Shown here: positions 40,071 to 50,200 of the stretch, piece by piece
How the letters are laid out: each line of letters starts with the position of its first letter
Position numbering within the stretch: position 1 is the first letter of the stretch
Assembly (NCBI GenBank): GCA_963739795.1
Contig: CAVUBL010000016.1
Span: 1 to 64,000 of the forward strand
DNA from: CAVUBL01 sp963739795
GTDB lineage: Bacteria; Acidobacteriota; Thermoanaerobaculia; Multivoradales; DATKCC01
Length of the DNA: 64,000 bases
Reading direction: 5' to 3'
Program-made: the position numbers and the translations under genes
Notes under the pieces: generated by a model
What the model saw: only the letters and a program-made list of their open reading frames with translations
The model's database searches: none
What the model was told of the DNA's origin: nothing

Positions 40071-40238
40071 ACGTTTTGTCCGTTCGCTGCACTATAGTAA
40101 TTACACAGTATGCGGAGAAGGTGAGCCTGTCTCCGGCTCCTGCTGGCTGACGCCGCAGCCGGGGCCCCTCGGAACCCCGGGGGGAAGCGTCGTTCGCAGG
40201 CGCTACGGGTCTCTCTCTCCCGATCCGAGGAGGAGGAG
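40071..40238 (+). promoter_or_regulatory. Putative promoter/operator and structured leader of the enediyne cassette
   Basis: An AT-rich island interrupts very GC-rich sequence. It contains two overlapping perfect 8-bp palindromes, ACTATAGT (40091-40098) and GTAATTAC (40097-40104). TATAGT/TAGTAA could be -10 elements and TTTTGTCC (40074-40081) a -35-like element, though spacings are imperfect. The next 130 nt can form several hairpins: CGGAGA/TCTCCG (40113-40118 with 40130-40135), CGGCT/AGCCG (40134-40138 with 40157-40161) and CCGGGG/CCCCGG (40159-40164 with 40175-40180). The last two exclude each other. The RBS is the run GAGGAGGAGGAG before ATG 40239. Confidence 0.45.
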
Positions 40239-41312
40239 ATGCGGGTGGTCGAAGAGGATCTGGGCGCGGTCGAGCTCCCGACCAGGCCGTGTCTACAGGT
40301 GGTGCCTCTCCCGGGCCGTCTGCGCCAGTGGGCCTGGGGCATCTCCCCGGAGGAGACCCGGCCGGAGCGGCGGGGATTCACCGTCGACGACCCCGGGACC
40401 GCCGAACGCCTGGCCCGCGTGGGGACGACCTTCCTGGTCGGCTACCACTCCGCCCTGACCGATCCCCGCCCGGAGCCGCTGGCCGATTGCCTCGACGCCC
40501 TCGAGACCGGCTGGCGCGGCTTCGCGTACGAGGGGGCCGGCCTGGGGCTGGCGCTCCTCGACGCCCTCTCTCCCTGGCCCGCCCGCAGGCTGCGCCGCTT
40601 CGTCGCCGGGCCGGCCGCCCGGCACCGCTACCTGGTCTACGTCGGCGCCGGCTGGACCCTGGCCCGCCTGCCCCGGCGCTTGGGACCGATGCTCGCCGGC
40701 CTGGGCGACACGCTCCTCCAGTGGCTCGCCCTCGACGGCTACGGCTTCCACCACGGCTTCTTCGATTGGCGCCGGTCCGTGGTCGAGCCCCGGTGGGTGC
40801 CCCGGCGCCTCACCGGGTACGCGCGCCGGGCCTTCGACCTCGGCCTCGGTCGCAGCCTCTGGTTCGTCCACGGCATGGACCCCGGGCGGATCGCCACGTC
40901 GATCGACGGGTTCGCTGCCGAGCGCCGCGGCCCCTTGTGGAGCGGCGTCGGGCTCGCCTGCGCCTTCGCCGGTGGCCTGTCGCCGGAGGGGGTCGCCGAG
41001 CTCCGGCGGCGGGCAGGAGCTTACGCGCCGGACGCCGCCCAGGGTGCCGCCTTCGGTGCCCGCGCCCACCTGGAGGCGGACGACGAGCCCGACCACTTGG
41101 AGGAGGTCTGCCGGGCGCTCTGCGGGATGAGCTCCCGGGACGCCCAGGCCCTGACCGAAGCGGCGGAGGCCGGCCTGCCGGCCGACGACGGCTTCCTGCA
41201 CAACCCCGACCCGGCCTACGAGGTCTGGCGCCGCCGGACCCGCCGGGTGTTTGCCGAGTCGGCCGAGACGGCCGACAGGGCCGACAAGGCCGGAATGGAG
41301 AACCAGCCATGA
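40239..41312 (+). CDS. unbL: UnbL-type enediyne cassette protein (DUF1702)
   Basis: 357 residues, ATG 40239 after a strong GAGGAGGAG. The protein has the DUF1702 pattern: FVVGYH-like FLVGYHSAL, WRGFAYEGAGLGLALLDALS, RYLVYVGAGWTLARLPRRLG, DGYGFHHGFFDW, GRSLWFVHGMDPGRI and GPLWSGVGLACAFAGG. DUF1702 (UNBL) is one of five proteins conserved in enediyne warhead loci. It is thought to act with the PKS in forming the core from a polyene, but its chemistry is not settled. It is the first gene of the cassette and its TGA overlaps the ATG of unbV. Confidence 0.92.
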   Translation: MRVVEEDLGAVELPTRPCLQVVPLPGRLRQWAWGISPEETRPERRGFTVDDPGTAERLARVGTTFLVGYHSALTDPRPEPLADCLDALETGWRGFAYEGAGLGLALLDALSPWPARRLRRFVAGPAARHRYLVYVGAGWTLARLPRRLGPMLAGLGDTLLQWLALDGYGFHHGFFDWRRSVVEPRWVPRRLTGYARRAFDLGLGRSLWFVHGMDPGRIATSIDGFAAERRGPLWSGVGLACAFAGGLSPEGVAELRRRAGAYAPDAAQGAAFGARAHLEADDEPDHLEEVCRALCGMSSRDAQALTEAAEAGLPADDGFLHNPDPAYEVWRRRTRRVFAESAETADRADKAGMENQP

Positions 41313-43363
41313 GCGCTCTCCGCCGTCTCACCCGAAGCCATCTCGCCCGCCTCGCGGCCCTCGCCATCGTCGTCTCGGCCTACGGCTTCGCCCGGCCACC
41401 GCGCCTCGCCGACGCCGAGCGCCGGGCCCTGGCCGCCCGCTTTGCCTTCGCAAGCGCCCCGTTGCCGCTTCCGGGGCCGGAGGCCGAGCGCCGGGTTCGT
41501 CCCGTGAATCCGAGCTACGCGCGCATCTCGGCGTGGATCTCGGCGGTGGGCGCGGCCGTCGCCCTCGCCGACCTCGACGGCGACGGGCTGGCCGACGACC
41601 TGTGCTGGGTCGACGTGGCGAGCGACCGGGTGATCGTGGCGCCGGTGCCCGGGACTGGAGACCGCTACCCGCCGTTTGCCCTCGCTCCGGACGGGGTGGG
41701 CGGAGGGGGCCGGGCAACCGCCCTGCCCTACGACCGGGAGACCACGGCGCCCATGGGCTGCGTGCCCGGCGACCTCGACGAGGACGGCACCGCCGACCTG
41801 CTGGTCTACTACTGGGGCCGCACGCCGGTCGCGTTCCTCCGCCGCGACGGGCGGCCGGGCATCCGCACCGCCCTCGCCGCGAGCCGGTACGTCCCCCGCG
41901 AGATCTCGTCCTCGGGCGAGCGCTGGTACACCAACGCCCTGACGCGGGCCGACGTCGACGGCGACGGCCATGCCGACATCATCCTCGGCAACTACTTCCC
42001 GGATGGCTCCCGGGTCCTCGACGCCCGCGCCACCGACCGGGAGACCATGCAGCAATCCATGTCCCGCGCCTTCAACGCCGGCCGCGACCGGGTACTCCTG
42101 TGGACGGGGGCCCGCCCGGCGGCGCTCCCCGGAGGGGCGCCGGAGGTCTCCTACCGGGAGGTCGACGTGCTCCCGGACCGGGTCGCCCACGGCTGGACCC
42201 TGGCGGTGGGGGCGGCGGACCTGGACGGCGACCTGTTGCCGGAGATCTACTTCGCCAACGACTTCGGTCCCGACCGCCTCCTGCACAACCTCTCGACCCC
42301 GGGCCACCCGCGCTTCGCCTTGCTCGAGGGGCGCCGGAGCTTCTTCGCCCCGCGCTCGAAGACCCTGGGCCGCGACTCGTTCAAGGGGATGGGGGTCGAC
42401 TTCGCCGACCTGAACGGCGACGGCCGCCTGGACATCTACGTCTCCGACATCGCCTCCGAGTGGTCCCTCGAGGAGAGCCACCTGGTCTGGATGTCGACCG
42501 GGAACACCGCGGCGATGGCGGACGGGCGGGCGCCCTACGTGGATCGGAGCGAGCCTCTGGGACTGGCGCGCAGCGGCTGGGCTTGGGAGGCCCGCTTCGG
42601 CGACTTCGACGACGACGGCGTGCCCGAGGCGCTCCAGGCGACCGGCTTCGTGCGCGGCCGGATCGACCGCTGGCCCGAGCTCCACGAGCTCGCCATGGGC
42701 AACGACGAGATGCTCCGCCACACCGGGAGCTGGCCGCGTCTCCAGCCCGGCGACGACCTCTCGGGCCATCAGCCCAACCCGTTCTTCGTCCGCGCGCGGA
42801 GCGGACGCTACTTCGACCTGGCGCCGGACGTAGGCCTCGACCGGCCACAGGTGAGCCGGGGCATCGCCGTCGCCGACGTGGACGGCGACGGCGACCTGGA
42901 CTTCGCCGTCGCCAACCAGTGGGAGAGCTCGGTCTTCTATCGCAACGAGGGGCCGCATCCGGGGAGCTTCCTCGGTCTTCACCTGCTGCTGCCGATCCGA
43001 CCGATGCCCTTCTCCGGGCGGGCCGGACCGCCGGGGCCCGACACGCCCGGGTTCCCGGCGATCGGCGCCCAGGCGGTCGTCCGGCTCCCCGACGGCCGGC
43101 ACTGGATCGCCCAGGTCGACGGCGGCAACGGCCACTCGGGGGTGCGCGCCGCCGAGCTCCACTTCGGCCTCGGCGAGCTGGCGCCTGAGTGGCGGAGCGC
43201 CCGGAACGGGCGCCCGGTGGAGGTGGAGCTCTCCTGGCGCGACCGGGACGGAGCGCTCCGGCGGCGGACGATCCACCTGGCCCCCGGGTGGCACACCTTG
43301 GTCCTGGGCGGGCCGCCCAGCCCGGCGCCGCGCGGCGAGCTGGTGGCGGAGGTGGCGCGGTGA
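41309..43363 (+). CDS. unbV: UnbV-type enediyne cassette protein (FG-GAP repeats + ASPIC/UnbV domain)
   Basis: 684 residues, ATG overlapping the unbL TGA (ATGA). A hydrophobic N-terminus (LARLAALAIVVSAYGFA) suggests export or anchoring. Seven Ca2+-binding-like repeats follow (ADLDGDGLADDL, GDLDEDGTADLL, ADVDGDGHADII, ADLNGDGRLDIYVSD, GDFDDDGVPEA, ADVDGDGDLDFAV). The C-terminal ASPIC/UnbV block is IGAQAVVRLPDGRHWIAQV with GNGHSG and LHFGLGEL. The domain name itself derives from the enediyne locus protein UNBV. Its role in warhead formation is unresolved. Four-base overlaps with genes on both sides indicate one operon. Confidence 0.93.
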   Translation: MSALRRLTRSHLARLAALAIVVSAYGFARPPRLADAERRALAARFAFASAPLPLPGPEAERRVRPVNPSYARISAWISAVGAAVALADLDGDGLADDLCWVDVASDRVIVAPVPGTGDRYPPFALAPDGVGGGGRATALPYDRETTAPMGCVPGDLDEDGTADLLVYYWGRTPVAFLRRDGRPGIRTALAASRYVPREISSSGERWYTNALTRADVDGDGHADIILGNYFPDGSRVLDARATDRETMQQSMSRAFNAGRDRVLLWTGARPAALPGGAPEVSYREVDVLPDRVAHGWTLAVGAADLDGDLLPEIYFANDFGPDRLLHNLSTPGHPRFALLEGRRSFFAPRSKTLGRDSFKGMGVDFADLNGDGRLDIYVSDIASEWSLEESHLVWMSTGNTAAMADGRAPYVDRSEPLGLARSGWAWEARFGDFDDDGVPEALQATGFVRGRIDRWPELHELAMGNDEMLRHTGSWPRLQPGDDLSGHQPNPFFVRARSGRYFDLAPDVGLDRPQVSRGIAVADVDGDGDLDFAVANQWESSVFYRNEGPHPGSFLGLHLLLPIRPMPFSGRAGPPGPDTPGFPAIGAQAVVRLPDGRHWIAQVDGGNGHSGVRAAELHFGLGELAPEWRSARNGRPVEVELSWRDRDGALRRRTIHLAPGWHTLVLGGPPSPAPRGELVAEVAR

Positions 43364-44286
43364 GCTCCGGGGCGCCGCGCGACCTGCGGCTGACCGCCCT
43401 CAGGCGGTTCGCCTTCGCCATCACCCTGCTCAACCTCCTGGGCCACACCGTGCTCGGCTTCGAGCAGTCGTGGGCCCAGCCCTTCGTAGCCCTCGCCACC
43501 GCTTACGCCCTGGAGCTCGCCCTCGAGTGGATCGCCGCCCGCGGCGAGGGCCGCCCGCCCCGCTTCGCGGGCTCGGTATCCGCCCTCTTCCACTTCCTCT
43601 TGCCGGCGCACATCACCGCGCTCGCGTGCAGCATGTTGATCTACGCCGGCGACCGCCTCTTGCCGCTGGTCTTCGCCGTCGCGGTGGCGATCTGCTCGAA
43701 GACGATCTTCCGGGCGCCGGTGGGCCCGAGGTGGCGCCACTTCCTCAACCCCTCCAACACCGGCATCACCGCGACCCTGCTGCTCTTTCCCTCGGTCGGG
43801 ATGATGCAGCCCTACATGTTCACCGAGAGCCTGGTCGGCTGGCAGGACTGGGCCCTACCGGCGGTGATCATCGTCTCGGGAAGCGTTCTCAACCTCCGGC
43901 TCACTCGCAAGATGCCGCTGATCCTGGCCTGGGTGGGGGGGTTCGTCGCCCAGGCGCTGCTCCGCGGCCTGGTCACCGGCGCGCCGGTGGCGGCCTGCCT
44001 GCTCCCCATGACCGGCGTCGCCTTCCTCCTCTTCACCTTCTACATGGTGAGCGACCCGGCGACCACCCCCTTCGACCGGCGCCGCCAGGTGCTGTTCGGC
44101 CTGGCGGTGGCGACGGTCTACGGCCTGCTCATGGCCGGCCACATCGTCTTCACCCTCTTCTTTTCGCTGACCATCGTCTGCGTGGGCCGCGGCGCGCTGC
44201 TCGGCGCCCGCCACTGGGTCGACGCCCGGCGCCGGGCCCGCCGGTCGGTGGAGCTGCCGGGCGAGGCGGTGGGGGAGCCGGGATGA
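43360..44286 (+). CDS. unbU: UnbU-type enediyne cassette membrane protein (RnfD/NqrB-like)
   Basis: 308 residues, GTG overlapping the unbV TGA. About eight hydrophobic helices (FLLPAHITALACSMLIYAGD, AVIIVSGSVLNLRL, VGGFVAQALLRGLV, IVFTLFFSLTIVCVGRG). The motif RAPVGPRWRHFLNPSNTGIT resembles the RnfD/NqrB flavin-attachment loop region and is typical of UNBU proteins. RnfD homologues belong to membrane electron-transfer complexes, so an electron-transfer or export role in warhead biosynthesis is possible. The function is not established experimentally. The TGA overlaps the pksE ATG. Confidence 0.92.
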   Translation: MSSGAPRDLRLTALRRFAFAITLLNLLGHTVLGFEQSWAQPFVALATAYALELALEWIAARGEGRPPRFAGSVSALFHFLLPAHITALACSMLIYAGDRLLPLVFAVAVAICSKTIFRAPVGPRWRHFLNPSNTGITATLLLFPSVGMMQPYMFTESLVGWQDWALPAVIIVSGSVLNLRLTRKMPLILAWVGGFVAQALLRGLVTGAPVAACLLPMTGVAFLLFTFYMVSDPATTPFDRRRQVLFGLAVATVYGLLMAGHIVFTLFFSLTIVCVGRGALLGARHWVDARRRARRSVELPGEAVGEPG

Positions 44287-47200
44287 GCGCCGCCGCCGAT
44301 ACCTGCCGGATCGCCGTGGTCGGCCTGGCGTGCCGCTACCCGGGGGCGCGGAGCCCCCGCGAGCTGTGGGAGAACGCCCTCGCCGGCCGAAGGGCCTTCC
44401 GCCGCATCCCGAGCGAGCGGCTGAGGTTGGAGGACTACCGGGGCGGGGGCCCGGACTCGGTGTACGTCCGGGAGGCGGCGGTGATCGAGGACTGGGAGTT
44501 CGACCGGGTCGCCTTCCGGGTGGCGGGCTCGACCTATCGGGCGGCCGATGCCGCCCACTGGCTGGCCCTCGAGGTCGCCGCCTCGGCGCTCGCCGACGCC
44601 GGCCTCGAAGGAGGCGAGGGGCTTCCCCGCGAGGCCACCGGGGTGCTGGTGGGCAACAGCCTGACCGGCGAGACCTCGCGCGCCCAGCAGATGCGCCTGC
44701 GCTGGCCCTACGTGCGGCGGATGGTGGGCGCCGCCCTGGCGGCCGAGGGCTGGTCCGACGACCGCCTCGGCCGATTCCTCGCCGAGCTCGAGGAGCGCTA
44801 CAAGGCGCCCTTCCCGGAGCCGGGCGACGAGACCCTCGCCGGTGGGCTCGCCAACACCATCGCCGGCCGGATCGCCAACCACTTCGACCTGGGCGGCGGC
44901 GGCTACTCGGTGGACGGCGCCTGCGCGTCGTCGCTCCTGGCCCTGGCCAACGCCTGCTCGGCCCTGGTCGCCGGTGACCTGGAGGTGGCCCTGGCGGGCG
45001 GCGTCGACCTCTCCCTCGACCCCTTCGAGCTGGTGGGGTTCTCCCGCGCCGGGGCCTTCGCCCGGGACCGCATGAGGGTGTTCGACGCCCGCTCCGCGGG
45101 TTTCCTGCCCGGAGAGGGCTGCGGCTTTGCGGTCCTCATGCCCCTGGCGCGGGCGCGGGGCGCCGGCCTGCGGGTGCACGCCGTGATCCGGGGCTGGGGC
45201 ATCTCTTCGGACGGCGCCGGCGGCCTGACCCGCCCCGATTCGGACGGGCAGCTCCTCGCCCTGGAGCGGGCCTACCGACGGGCCGGCTTCGGTCCGGAGT
45301 CCGTGGCCTTCTTCGAGGGGCACGGCACCGGCACGGCGGTGGGGGACGCCGCCGAGCTCGCGACCCTGGTCCGGGCCCGGCGCGCGGCCGGCGCCACCGC
45401 CGCCGCCGCCGTGGGCTCGGTCAAGGCGATCGTGGGGCACACCAAGGCGGCGGCGGGGCTCGCCGGGACGATCAAGGCGGTCGCCGCCCTCGAGGCGGAG
45501 GTGCTGCCGCCGACGGTGGGCTGTGAGGAGCCCCACCCAATGCTCCGGGAGGAGGGCGGGTCGCAGCCGGTGCTGCGGACCCTCTCCCGCGCCGAGGCCT
45601 GGCCGGCGGGCGCTCCCCTGCGGGCCTCGGTGAGCGCCATGGGCTTCGGCGGCATCAACGTCCACCTGACTCTCGAGGGGGCCCTCGAGGGAATCAGGGC
45701 CCGGCCGCGGCGGCGCCTTCTCTCCTCGGAGGTGCGGCGCCTCGACGCGACCCGCCAGGACGCCGAGATCCTCCTCCTCGCGGCGGCGGATGCGCCGGCC
45801 CTGGCCGCGGCGGCCGGCGCCCTGGCGACGGAGGTCGCAGGGCTGAGCGCGGCCGAGCTCACCGACCTGGCGGCCCACCTGGCCTCCGCGCCGGGATCGG
45901 GCCCGGCCCCGACGCCGACCCGGGGCGCCGTCGTGGCGGCGACCCCGGCGGGAGCGGCCGCGCGCCTCAGGGAGCTGGCCCGGACGGCGGAGGAGGGGGC
46001 CGCAGGCGGGCTCCGGATCGCCCCGCGGATCGATCCCGCGGCGGGGGTGTTCTTCGCCGTCGCGGCGCGCCCGCCGGCCCTCGGTCTGCTCCTGCCCGGC
46101 CAGGGCTCACCGCCCCGCGCGGGGGGCGGCGAGTGGGTGCGGAGGTTCGAGGAGGTGGAGGCCCTCTACGAGCTGGCGCGTCTGGACTCCATCGGCGGTG
46201 GCGGCGACGGTGGCGGCGACGGCGGCGATGGCGTGGCCACCGAGCGGGTCCAGCCCGCCATCGCCACCGCTACGGCGGCCGCCCTCGGCCTGCTCGAGCG
46301 CCTCGGTCTCGAGGCGCGGGTGGCGGTGGGCCACAGCCTGGGCGAGCTCGCCGCCCTCCACTGGGCCGGGTGCTTCGACGCCCACACACTGATCGAGCTG
46401 GCTCGGGCCCGGGGTGAGGCCATGGCGGCGATCGCGGGGGAGGCGGGGGGCATGGTGAGCCTCCGCGCCTCGAGCGAGCGGGTGGTCCCGCTGATCGCGG
46501 GCCTGGAGGTGTCCCTCGCCGGCGAGAACGGGCCGGACCACTGCGTCGTCTCCGGGCCGCTCGCCGCCCTCTCGGAGGTCGAGCACCGGGCGCGGGCGCT
46601 GGGCGTCGCCACCACCCGGCTGCGGGTCTCCCACGCCTTCCACTCCCCGGCCATGGCGCCGGCCGCCGGGGCTCTCTCGCGGACCCTCGCCGAGGCCCGG
46701 GAGCGCGGCGAGCTGGGATCGCCGGCGCCGGGGCGGCGCGTGGTCTCCACGGTCACCGGCGAGCTCCTGGAGCCCGGGTGCGACCTGGAGCCGCTCCTGG
46801 TCCGCCAGCTCACGGAGCCGGTCCGCTTCGCTCGGGCGCTTCGCCGCGCCGAGGAGGCGGCCGGGATCGACCTGTGGATCGAGGCCGGACCGGGCCGGGT
46901 GCTCTGCGGCCTGGCGGCGGCGTGCGGCGCGGCGCCGGCCGTCTCCGTCGACGCTGCCGGCCCCGGCGTCGCGGGGCTCCTGGCGGTGGCCGGCGCGGCC
47001 TTCGCCCTCGGCGCGCCCCTGGCCGGAGCCGAGCTCTTCCGGGATCGCCTGGTGCGGCGGCCGGTGTGGCGCGAGCGGCCCCGGACCTTCCTCGCCAACC
47101 CGTGCGAGCAGGCGCCCGCGCCGGTGGCGCCGCCGGAGGAGACCGCCGGCCCGGAAGCGGCGCCGGCGGACCCCACGCAACTCGCCCTCCGCGACGAGCC

Positions 47201-50200
47201 GCCCGGGGACCTCCCCGCCGTCGAGCTCGTCCGCCGACTGGTGGCCTCCCGCGTGGAGCTCCCGGAGAGCGCGGTCCGCGGGGAGAGCCGCATGCTTTCC
47301 GACCTGCACCTGAGCTCCATCGCCGTCGGGCAGCTCGTGGTGGAGGCCGCCCGCCGCTTGGGCGCCGGAGCCCCGGCGTCGCCCACCGACTTCGCCGACG
47401 CGTCGGTGGCCGAGATGGCGTCGGCCCTGGAGGAGCTGGTGGCGGCTGGCGCCGGCGGCTCCGAGCCCGAGCGGCGCCTGCCCGCCGGCGTCGACACCTG
47501 GGTCCGGGCCTTCGTCGTGGAACGGATCGAGCGACCGCGGGCGCGCCGGTCGTCGGCCGCCGGCCCTCCCGCCCTCGCGGGCCTCTTCGCGACCGAGGGC
47601 GACGTGCTGGCCGCGGCCCTCGGTGAGGCGCTTCCCGAGGCCGCCGCGCCGGACGCCGAAGGCGCCCGCGCCGTCGTCGTCTGCCTGCCCTCCGAGCCCT
47701 CGGAGCCCTTCGGACCGGCCGGGGCCGCCGGGGCCGCCGGGGCTGATGGGGCCCGATGGGATGGGGCTCTCGACGCCCTCCTGGCCGGCGCCCGGGCGGC
47801 CCTGGCCGACCGCGAAGCCGCCTTCGTCCTGGTCCACCGCGGCTTCGGCGCCGGCTTCGCCCGGAGCCTCCACCTGGAGCGGCCGGGCGGGACGACGGTG
47901 GTGGTCGAGGTGCCGGCGGCGGGCGGCAGCCCTCCCGGGGGAGTCGGCTCCCTGGTCGAAGCCGTGCTGGCCGAGCTCTCCTCCGTGTCCCCCGGGAGCT
48001 ACTCCGAGGCGGTCTACGACCCGTCCGGCGCGCGCCGGGTGCCGGTGCTGCGGCGGTTGGATGGCGAGGCGGGCCGGGCGGGCGAGGCGCCCGCGGGAGA
48101 GGCCGCAGAATTTCCCCTGGGCGCCGGCGACGTGCTCCTGGTGACCGGCGGCGGCCGGGGCATCGCGGCGGAGTGCGCCCTGGCCCTGGCCCGGGAGACG
48201 GGGGCCGCCCTGGCCCTCGTGGGCCGCTCGCGCCCCGCCGACAGCGCCGAGCTGGCCGCCAACCTGGAACGGATCCGCGCCGCCGGCATCCGGTGCGCCT
48301 ACCGGTCGGCCGACGTGACCGACCCCGGGGCGGTCTCGGCGGCGGTTGCGGGGATCGTCGCGGAGCTGGGGCCGGTGACCGGCGTGCTCCACGGCGCGGG
48401 CGCCAACCAGCCCCGGCTGATCGCCGCCCTCGACGCAGCGGCCGTCGCCGCGACCCTGGCTCCGAAGGTCGGTGGGTTGCGCCACGTGCTTCAGGCCGTC
48501 GAGGCGTCCGGCAGCAACGGCGGTCTGAAGCTCCTCGTCGGCTTCGGCTCGATCATCGCCCGCACCGGGATGGCCGGCGAGGCCGACTACGCCCTGGCCA
48601 ACGAGCTCCTCACCCGCGAGGTCGAGCGCTACGGGGCCGCCCACCCGGGCTGCCGAGCGCTCGCCGCCGAGTGGTCGGTGTGGTCGGGGATCGGCATGGG
48701 CGCGCGCCTGGGCAAGCTCGACGCGCTGGTGCGGGAGGGAATCACCCCGATCCCGCCCGACCGGGGCCTCGAGAGCCTGCTCGAGCTGCTCCGGCGCCCC
48801 CGGGCCGCGACGCCGGCGGCGGTGGTGGTCGCCGGGCGCTTCGGCGAGCCCCCGACCGTGGACCTCGACCGGCTGGCGCTGCCGTTCCTGCGCTTCCTCG
48901 AGCGCGAGCGCTTCTCGGTGCCGGGGGTCGAGCTGATCGTCGAGGCCGACCTGGGCGCGGACAGCGATCCCTACCTTTCGGACCACGTCTACTCGGGCGA
49001 GCGCCTGTTCCCGGCCGTCCTCGGCCTCGAGGCCATGGCCCAGGTCGCCGGAGCCTTGGCCCGTTCCTCTCCCGACTCGGCGTCCGTGCCCACCTTCGAG
49101 CCTGTCTTCGAGCCTATCTTTGAGAGGGTGCGCTTCGACCGACCCGTGTCGGTGCCCGAAGGGGAGCGGGTGACCCTGCGGTTGGCCGCCCTGGTGCGCG
49201 GCCCGGGGCAGGTCGAGGTAGTGCTCCGGAGCTCCGCCACCGGCTTCCAGCTCGACCACTTCCGGGCCCTCTGCCGCTTCGACCGGCGGCCGGAGGCGTC
49301 GCAAGTCGAGGCCCCGGCCGCCGCCGAGAGAGGGGCGGGCGTTCCGCTCACTCTCGACCCTGCCCGCGATCTCTACGGCGGTCTCCTCTTCCACCGCGGG
49401 CGGTTCCGCCGTTTGCGGGCCTACCGCCGTTTGCGGGCGACCGAGTGCGCGGCGGAGATCTCGCCGGACGGCACCGCCGCCTGGTTCGGCCGCACCCTCC
49501 CCGGCGCCTTGCTCCTCGGCGATCCCGCGGTGCGCGACGCGGCGATCCACGCCATCCAGGCGTGCATCCCCCAGGCCACGGTCCTGCCGGTGGGGGTGGA
49601 ACGCCTGGAGGTCGGAGTCCTGGACGCCGGCCGCGCCCACACGGTGCGCGCCCGGGAGCGCTCGCGGGACGGCCGGACCCTGGTCTACGACCTGGAGCTC
49701 GTGGACGAGGAGGGCCGCCGGGTGGAGCGCTGGACGGGTCTCACCCTGCGGGCGGTGGACGATCGCCCGGCCCCCGTGGAGTGGGCTCCCGACCTGCTCG
49801 GCCCGTACCTCGAGCGGCGGCTCGCCGAGCTGGTTCCCGGGAGCGCCCTGGCGGTCGTCCTGGGACGGCACGAAGTCCGACCGGCCGGTAACGGCGGCCG
49901 GCGGCGGGCGAGCGACCGGGTGCTGGCGGAGGCCCTCGGAGTCGGCCGCGTCGGGGCGTCAGCGGCCCTCGGCCGCCGGCCCGACGGGCGCCCGGACGGC
50001 GCCGCCGGTCGCGTGGCGACCGCGTCCCACTTCGACGGCTGGGTGCTGGCGGTTTCGGGACCCGGACCGGTCGGTTGTGACGTCGAGCCGGTGGCCGGCC
50101 GAGATGAACGGGACTGGCGCGACCTCCTGGGCCCGGAGCGGAGCGCCCTCGCCGAGCTGCTGGCCGGCGAGACCGGCGAGGACCGGGACCTCGCGGGCAC

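Noticed and set aside
40105..40238. Known riboswitch (c-di-GMP, cobalamin, c-di-AMP types) before unbL
   Set aside because: Some short similarities (GACGCCGCAGCC) but none of the full conserved cores could be matched.
46107..49871. A 1254-codon open frame on the minus strand opposite pksE
   Set aside because: Its translation is low-complexity (rich in G, R, H, Q, E) without domains, as expected for antisense frames in 70% G+C DNA, while the plus strand encodes a full PKS.
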